From Treponema sp. UBA6367 (GTDB lineage Bacteria; Spirochaetota; Spirochaetia; Treponematales; Treponemataceae), in the NCBI GenBank assembly GCA_002437725.1, contig DJRF01000013.1, forward strand, positions 1 through 64,000: a stretch of DNA of 64,000 nucleotides, given 5' to 3'. The position numbers were made by a program, and so were the translations under genes. The notes under the pieces were generated by a model that was not told the origin of the DNA, made no database searches, and saw nothing but the letters and a program-made list of their open reading frames with translations. Below, piece by piece: positions 60,341-64,000 of this stretch. Numbering within the stretch: the stretch's first letter is position 1; each line of letters opens with the position of its first letter.

Positions 60341-61819
60341 ATGGGTAACAATTATTTTAATTCTATTCCTTGGCGAGAAGCCAGACTTCAGTTGGGACAT
60401 TGCCGTTCTATGGCTAAAGAAGAATTTGCTGACGGCGTAAAAGCTCTTAAGGGCAAAAAAATTGTAATCGTTGGTTGCGGTGCGCAGGGTTTGAACCAGG
60501 GCCTTTGCTTGCGCGATTCTGGGCTTGATGTTAGTTATGCTTTGCGGGAATCTGCAATCACAGAAAAACGCCAGTCTTGGAAGAATGCCACAGAAAACGG
60601 ATTTAAAGTTGGTACTTATGATGAGATGATTCCAACTGCTGACCTTGTTGGAAACCTTACTCCGGACAAGCAGCACACTCCTGTTATTACAGAAGTTATG
60701 AAGAGAATGAAGAAAGGCTCTGCTTTGTGGTACTCGCACGGATTCAATATCGTTGAAGAGGGAATGCAGATTCGCCCGGACATCACAGTTGTAATGTGCG
60801 CTCCAAAAGGTCCTGGCACAGAAGTTTACCATGAATTCCAGCGCGGATTTGGTGTTCCTGACCTTATCGCCGTTCACCCGAACAATGACCCGGAAGGAAA
60901 AGGCTGGGCTTATGCAAAAGCTTTGGCTGTAGGAATGGGCGGAAGCAAGGCGGGCGTTCTTGAATCTAGCTTTGTTGCGGAAGTTAAGTCTGACCTTATG
61001 GGCGAGCAGACAATTTTGTGCGGAATGCTTCAGGCAGGAACAATCGTTTGCTACGACAAAATGGTAAGCGAAGGAATCGCTCCTGAATACGCCACAAAAC
61101 TTTTGATGCACGGTTGGAACGTAATTTCTGAGGCTCTTAAATGGGGCGGAATCACAAACATGATGGACCGTCTTTCTAACCCTGCAAAAATCCGCGCGAA
61201 CGAGCTTTCTAAAGAAATCAAAAAACTTTTGACACCGCTCTACCAAAAGCACATGGACGACATCATTTCTGGAAAATTCTCTAGCACAATGATGCAGGAC
61301 TGGGCAAACAAAGACCACGACTTGCTCACTTGGCGCGAAGAAACAGGAAAGCTTCCGTTTGAGTCAACTCCTGAATCAAAAGAAGAAATCACAGAACAGG
61401 AATATTTCGACAAGGGAATCTTGCTTGTCGCAATGGTAAAAGCCGGATGCGAGCTTGCATTTGAAACAATGGTTGACGCCGGAATCAAACCTGAATCGGC
61501 TTACTACGAATCTTTGCACGAAGTTCCGCTCATCGCAAACCTGATTGACCGCAAGCGTCTCTACGAGATGAACCGCGTAATTTCAGACACAGCGGAATAT
61601 GGATGCTACCTGTTCAGCCGCGTTGCAGCCCCAATGATGGCGAAAGAACTCATGCCAAAGCTCCACACAGATGTAATCGGAAAAGGACTTGAACTCAAGG
61701 ATACAAGCGTAAACAACACAGAACTTGTAAATGTAAACGCAGAAATCCGCAATCACCCGATTGAAGTTGTGGGAAGAAAGCTCCGCGAATACATGACAGC
61801 GATGAAACCTGTGCTTTAG
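60341..61819 (+). CDS. ilvC: Ketol-acid reductoisomerase, long class II
   Basis: The product is 492 residues, the size of the E. coli-type (class II) enzyme rather than the roughly 330-residue class I. The NADPH-binding GCGAQGLNQGLCLRDSG is at about 46. Duplicated C-terminal knotted domains are recognisable from KSDLMGEQTILCGMLQAG (about 217) and GCELAFETMVDAGIKPESAYYESLHE (about 370). It converts acetolactate/acetohydroxybutyrate in valine, leucine and isoleucine synthesis. AGGAG lies 5 nt before the ATG. Its codons are richer in C/G third bases than the neighbours, which fits high expression. No other ilv gene is in the window. Confidence 0.96.
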   Translation: MGNNYFNSIPWREARLQLGHCRSMAKEEFADGVKALKGKKIVIVGCGAQGLNQGLCLRDSGLDVSYALRESAITEKRQSWKNATENGFKVGTYDEMIPTADLVGNLTPDKQHTPVITEVMKRMKKGSALWYSHGFNIVEEGMQIRPDITVVMCAPKGPGTEVYHEFQRGFGVPDLIAVHPNNDPEGKGWAYAKALAVGMGGSKAGVLESSFVAEVKSDLMGEQTILCGMLQAGTIVCYDKMVSEGIAPEYATKLLMHGWNVISEALKWGGITNMMDRLSNPAKIRANELSKEIKKLLTPLYQKHMDDIISGKFSSTMMQDWANKDHDLLTWREETGKLPFESTPESKEEITEQEYFDKGILLVAMVKAGCELAFETMVDAGIKPESAYYESLHEVPLIANLIDRKRLYEMNRVISDTAEYGCYLFSRVAAPMMAKELMPKLHTDVIGKGLELKDTSVNNTELVNVNAEIRNHPIEVVGRKLREYMTAMKPVL

Positions 61820-61825
61820 TTTAAT

Positions 61826-61894
61826 ACTCCACATTTAAGATAAATACATTGCGATAAGAAAAACAGCGTGTTATAATTAGCCTAAATGTGGAGT
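61826..61894 (+). promoter_or_regulatory. 12-bp inverted repeat flanking a promoter and covering a ribosome site
   Basis: ACTCCACATTTA (61826-61837) and TAAATGTGGAGT (61883-61894) are exact reverse complements. Between them lie TTGCGA (61849-61854), 17 bp and TATAAT (61872-61877). The right arm contains the GGAG ribosome site (61890-61893) of the next gene. Confidence 0.65.
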
Positions 61895-61899
61895 CAAAA

Positions 61900-63609
61900 A
61901 TGAGTGATGAATTAGATCCTTCAATTGCAGCGCTTTTAGCTGAACACAACAAACAATCAGGACAAGAAAAAACTTCTGCAGAATCAACTAATAAATCTAA
62001 TTTTTCCATGATGGACTTTTCTAAAAAATCAAAGTTGTTTGAAGCAAAAGCGAATGAAGCTTCCCAAAAAAAGTCTATTCATGAAGTTGATTTAAGCAAG
62101 CACGAATTTACTCCTGTAGAAAAGCTTTTAAACGACACTCCAGCAACTTATTTTGATGATACAAAATACTACAAAACAGTACTTACTGGCGAAAACGCTT
62201 ACGCTCAAAGAGTTCACACCGTTCTTTCAAAATATCTCACCTGCGCAGACCCAAAAGACAGAACCGTATATCGCCAACAGATTATTTCTGCCTATTGGGA
62301 ATTTTTGCGCGGAATGGTTCCAAAAATGGCAGATCCAAATCTTCCTATGCCGAAAAGAATGGCTTGCCGGTTTGGTGTTATTTTGCCTTCTCTTTTTAGA
62401 CCAGAACAAAAGGACTTTTTTTCTAGAGTTATATTTGAAAATGTTCTAAACGAGCCTGTCCTTTACGCAGATGAATGGTTTGCCGAAATTGCTAAGGGAA
62501 AAATGGCTAATTCCGCAACTGATGAAAAAAGAGTTACCCACAAGGCGGCGACTCCGGAAGAGGCAGCAAAATTTGAACAGTCAAGACTTCAGCAGCTTCA
62601 ATCAAAAAATTCTGGAAAGTTGCAAAGCGCAGAAAACATTCTCAACATAAAAGAAAATGAACGGGCGATGCTCGAATCAGAATTAAAGTCAAGAGTTGAT
62701 TTGCTTTGTGAACACAATCCTATTTTAGGAATGGAACCTCACAAAAGCGACTATTCTGACAGTCAAATAAAACTTTTTGCCGAAATAACAGACAAACTTC
62801 ACCGGCTTTCTAAGAACAACAAAGAACTTGCAAAGTGTTTAAAAGATTACACTGAAGCAAAAGGTGCTTTTAGCAGCGTAGAAAGCAAACTTTCTTCAAC
62901 AGGTGCGCAAGAAGTTGCCGCAGATGCGCAAGCTGTAAACATTGAGTTTGAAACTGTTCGCCAAATGGCAAAGATGACCGTTGGTCGTCAAGGAAATCAA
63001 TTTCCAATTTTTACAAGAGAATTCTTTCACTGCACGGAGCGAGGAACCGGAACGCGAGAAAATGTTGTAAATATTCTTCGCTGGATTGAATCCATAGATC
63101 CGGGAGCTTTTTGCAGAATTCACAAAAATATTCCAAACAGAATACCGCCCTACACGCTTCTTATTCCAACTTATGGCGACAGAGGATTTTGCTGGGAACC
63201 TTTTGACCGCTATAACAGAGTCACAAGCCGCGGCCGCATTGTGGTTCCAATGTACCCGCGCGATTTAAAAATCGCGGTTTTAACAGCTGTTGCAGATTTG
63301 CGGTGGCAAGTTGCAAAAGAAAAAGCCAGTTACTATTGGATGGAAGAAGGTCTTACAGGTCAATATTACCAGCACATAGACAGACTAAAATTAAAAGGCG
63401 ACTTAAAAGCCTTCTTTATAGAAGACTATATTCTTTGGATGACAAAAGAATCTGAAGGCGTTCAACGCTTAGACAAAGAGGTTCGTGGAATTTTTTGGCG
63501 CAATATGCCGTTTCCTAACGAACGCAAGCAAGAATTGCGTAAAAGAAGCCTTGTCTACGATGAACTTTGCATAAAAGATAACAACCGCGCAATGAGCGAC
63601 GGATACTAG
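61900..63609 (+). CDS. Conserved-looking cytoplasmic protein of unknown function
   Basis: The product is 569 residues, without signal peptide or membrane helix. The N-terminal 70 residues are polar and probably disordered. A helical charged middle (about 215-330) includes coiled-coil-prone stretches. The C-terminal half has aromatic conserved-looking motifs (TREFFHCTERGTGTREN, YTLLIPTYGDRGFCWEPFD, GRIVVPMYPRDLKIA). No known domain is recognised. The ATG at 61900 with GGAG 6 nt upstream is chosen over a GTG at 61888. It has its own TATAAT promoter after ilvC. Confidence 0.78.
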   Translation: MSDELDPSIAALLAEHNKQSGQEKTSAESTNKSNFSMMDFSKKSKLFEAKANEASQKKSIHEVDLSKHEFTPVEKLLNDTPATYFDDTKYYKTVLTGENAYAQRVHTVLSKYLTCADPKDRTVYRQQIISAYWEFLRGMVPKMADPNLPMPKRMACRFGVILPSLFRPEQKDFFSRVIFENVLNEPVLYADEWFAEIAKGKMANSATDEKRVTHKAATPEEAAKFEQSRLQQLQSKNSGKLQSAENILNIKENERAMLESELKSRVDLLCEHNPILGMEPHKSDYSDSQIKLFAEITDKLHRLSKNNKELAKCLKDYTEAKGAFSSVESKLSSTGAQEVAADAQAVNIEFETVRQMAKMTVGRQGNQFPIFTREFFHCTERGTGTRENVVNILRWIESIDPGAFCRIHKNIPNRIPPYTLLIPTYGDRGFCWEPFDRYNRVTSRGRIVVPMYPRDLKIAVLTAVADLRWQVAKEKASYYWMEEGLTGQYYQHIDRLKLKGDLKAFFIEDYILWMTKESEGVQRLDKEVRGIFWRNMPFPNERKQELRKRSLVYDELCIKDNNRAMSDGY

Positions 63610-63675
63610 TCTTTTTGATTAAAAGCCAAGTTCTTAGAAGAATGGTCAAAGGCGTAAGCGAAGTTGCAATTTGTT

Positions 63676-64000
63676 CTATTCAGAAGCGAGCGCAATAACA
63701 GGATCAAGCTTCGCAGCTTTTATTGCAGGGCTTAATCCAAAAACAATTCCAACAAGCACGCTAAAAAAGAAAGCGACTACGCAGGAATTCCAGTTTATAA
63801 CTGCGCTCATTTCTTTTGCTTTTTCAATGATAATAGCCATCAGCGAACCTGCAAAAATTCCTATAATTCCGCCAAACAAAGTTATTGTAGCAGATTCCAC
63901 TAAAAATTGACGGCAAATATCTGCAGGACTTGCTCCTAGAGCTTTTCTAATTCCGATTTCTTGTTTGCGCTCTGTAACAGTTACAATCATTATGTTCATA
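63676..64000 (-). CDS. MacB/FtsX-type ABC transporter permease, C-terminal part
   Basis: Only the last 108 or so residues are in the window; the gene begins beyond the right edge. The visible part matches the C-terminus of MacB-like permeases: MNIMIVTVTERKQEIGIRKALGA, two membrane helices (TLFGGIIGIFAGSLMAIII and VVAFFFSVLVGIVFGLSPA), and KAAKLDPVIAL before the stop. Such proteins use ATP on the inside to drive work in the periplasm, for example lipoprotein or drug export. The partner ATPase should be just outside the window. No start can be assigned here. Confidence 0.88.
   Translation of the reverse strand, partial: MNIMIVTVTERKQEIGIRKALGASPADICRQFLVESATITLFGGIIGIFAGSLMAIIIEKAKEMSAVINWNSCVVAFFFSVLVGIVFGLSPAIKAAKLDPVIALASE

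Noticed and set aside
61586..61834. Minus-strand frames opposite ilvC and at 60293-61318
   Set aside because: Shadow frames of a strongly conserved plus-strand gene, without start signals or motifs.
1..64000. CRISPR arrays, insertion sequences, prophage or tRNA genes
   Set aside because: No regularly spaced direct repeats, transposase/integrase motifs or tRNA cloverleaf sequences were found on reading both strands.

Overview
The window is about 64 kb of AT-rich chromosome from a spirochaete, most likely a Treponema-like host-associated species. The evidence is an archaeal/eukaryotic-type PheRS alpha chain, very large Ig-repeat lipoproteins, exported proteins unlike any common family, a bactofilin/M23 peptidase/YaaR cell-shape cluster with RicT, a poly-G tract of the kind linked to phase variation in treponemes, and mixed housekeeping genes in short operons. 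I saw no rRNA, tRNA, CRISPR array, transposase or prophage gene.

Layout. 1-6511 (-) is the N-terminal part of a giant lipoprotein that runs off the left edge. 6789-7358 is efp, followed by a bidirectional terminator and a small outer-membrane-type protein (-). 8483-12266 is a three-gene exopolysaccharide unit (WecA-like, Wzz-like, Wza-like) with a 12-G tract in its leader. 12327-22505 (-) is a second giant lipoprotein of 3392 residues, a colinear paralogue of the first. 22688-26431 holds a methyltransferase and the ricT / yaaR / bactofilin / M23 genes. 26614-32429 holds tatD-dus, an unknown protein, a diguanylate cyclase and two exported proteins. 32520-39827 holds pheS, a dicarboxylate/amino-acid symporter, proS, an exported protein and a membrane protein with a degenerate GGDEF domain. 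39824-43510 (-) holds a GerMN protein and nfnBA, an electron-bifurcating ferredoxin:NADP oxidoreductase. 43619-47550 (-) is a lipoprotein/beta-barrel pair. 47759-50724 holds an acetyltransferase, a solo OppF-type ATPase and a MATE exporter. 50712-54666 (-) encodes a BtuCDF/FecBCD-type ABC transporter, pyrE and a free-standing methionine-synthase activation domain. 54741-59679 (-) holds an HD protein, MscS, nth, YitT and metK. 59790-63609 (+) holds a 39-codon CPFC micro-ORF, a long hairpin-rich leader, ilvC and an unknown protein. The right edge is the C-terminus of a MacB/FtsX-type permease (-).

How the parts fit. The cobalamin-type transporter, the split MetH activation protein and MetK suggest a B12/methionine/SAM neighbourhood. 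The EPS trio, giant lipoproteins and outer-membrane proteins form a cell-surface theme. One giant lipoprotein appears to carry a starch-binding CBM26-like module, which would suit a gut carbohydrate niche. Several genes have a plausible -35/-10 pair ending only 6-8 nt before the start codon and no Shine-Dalgarno sequence, so leaderless transcripts look common here. All calls come from reading the sequence and translations; no database search was run.
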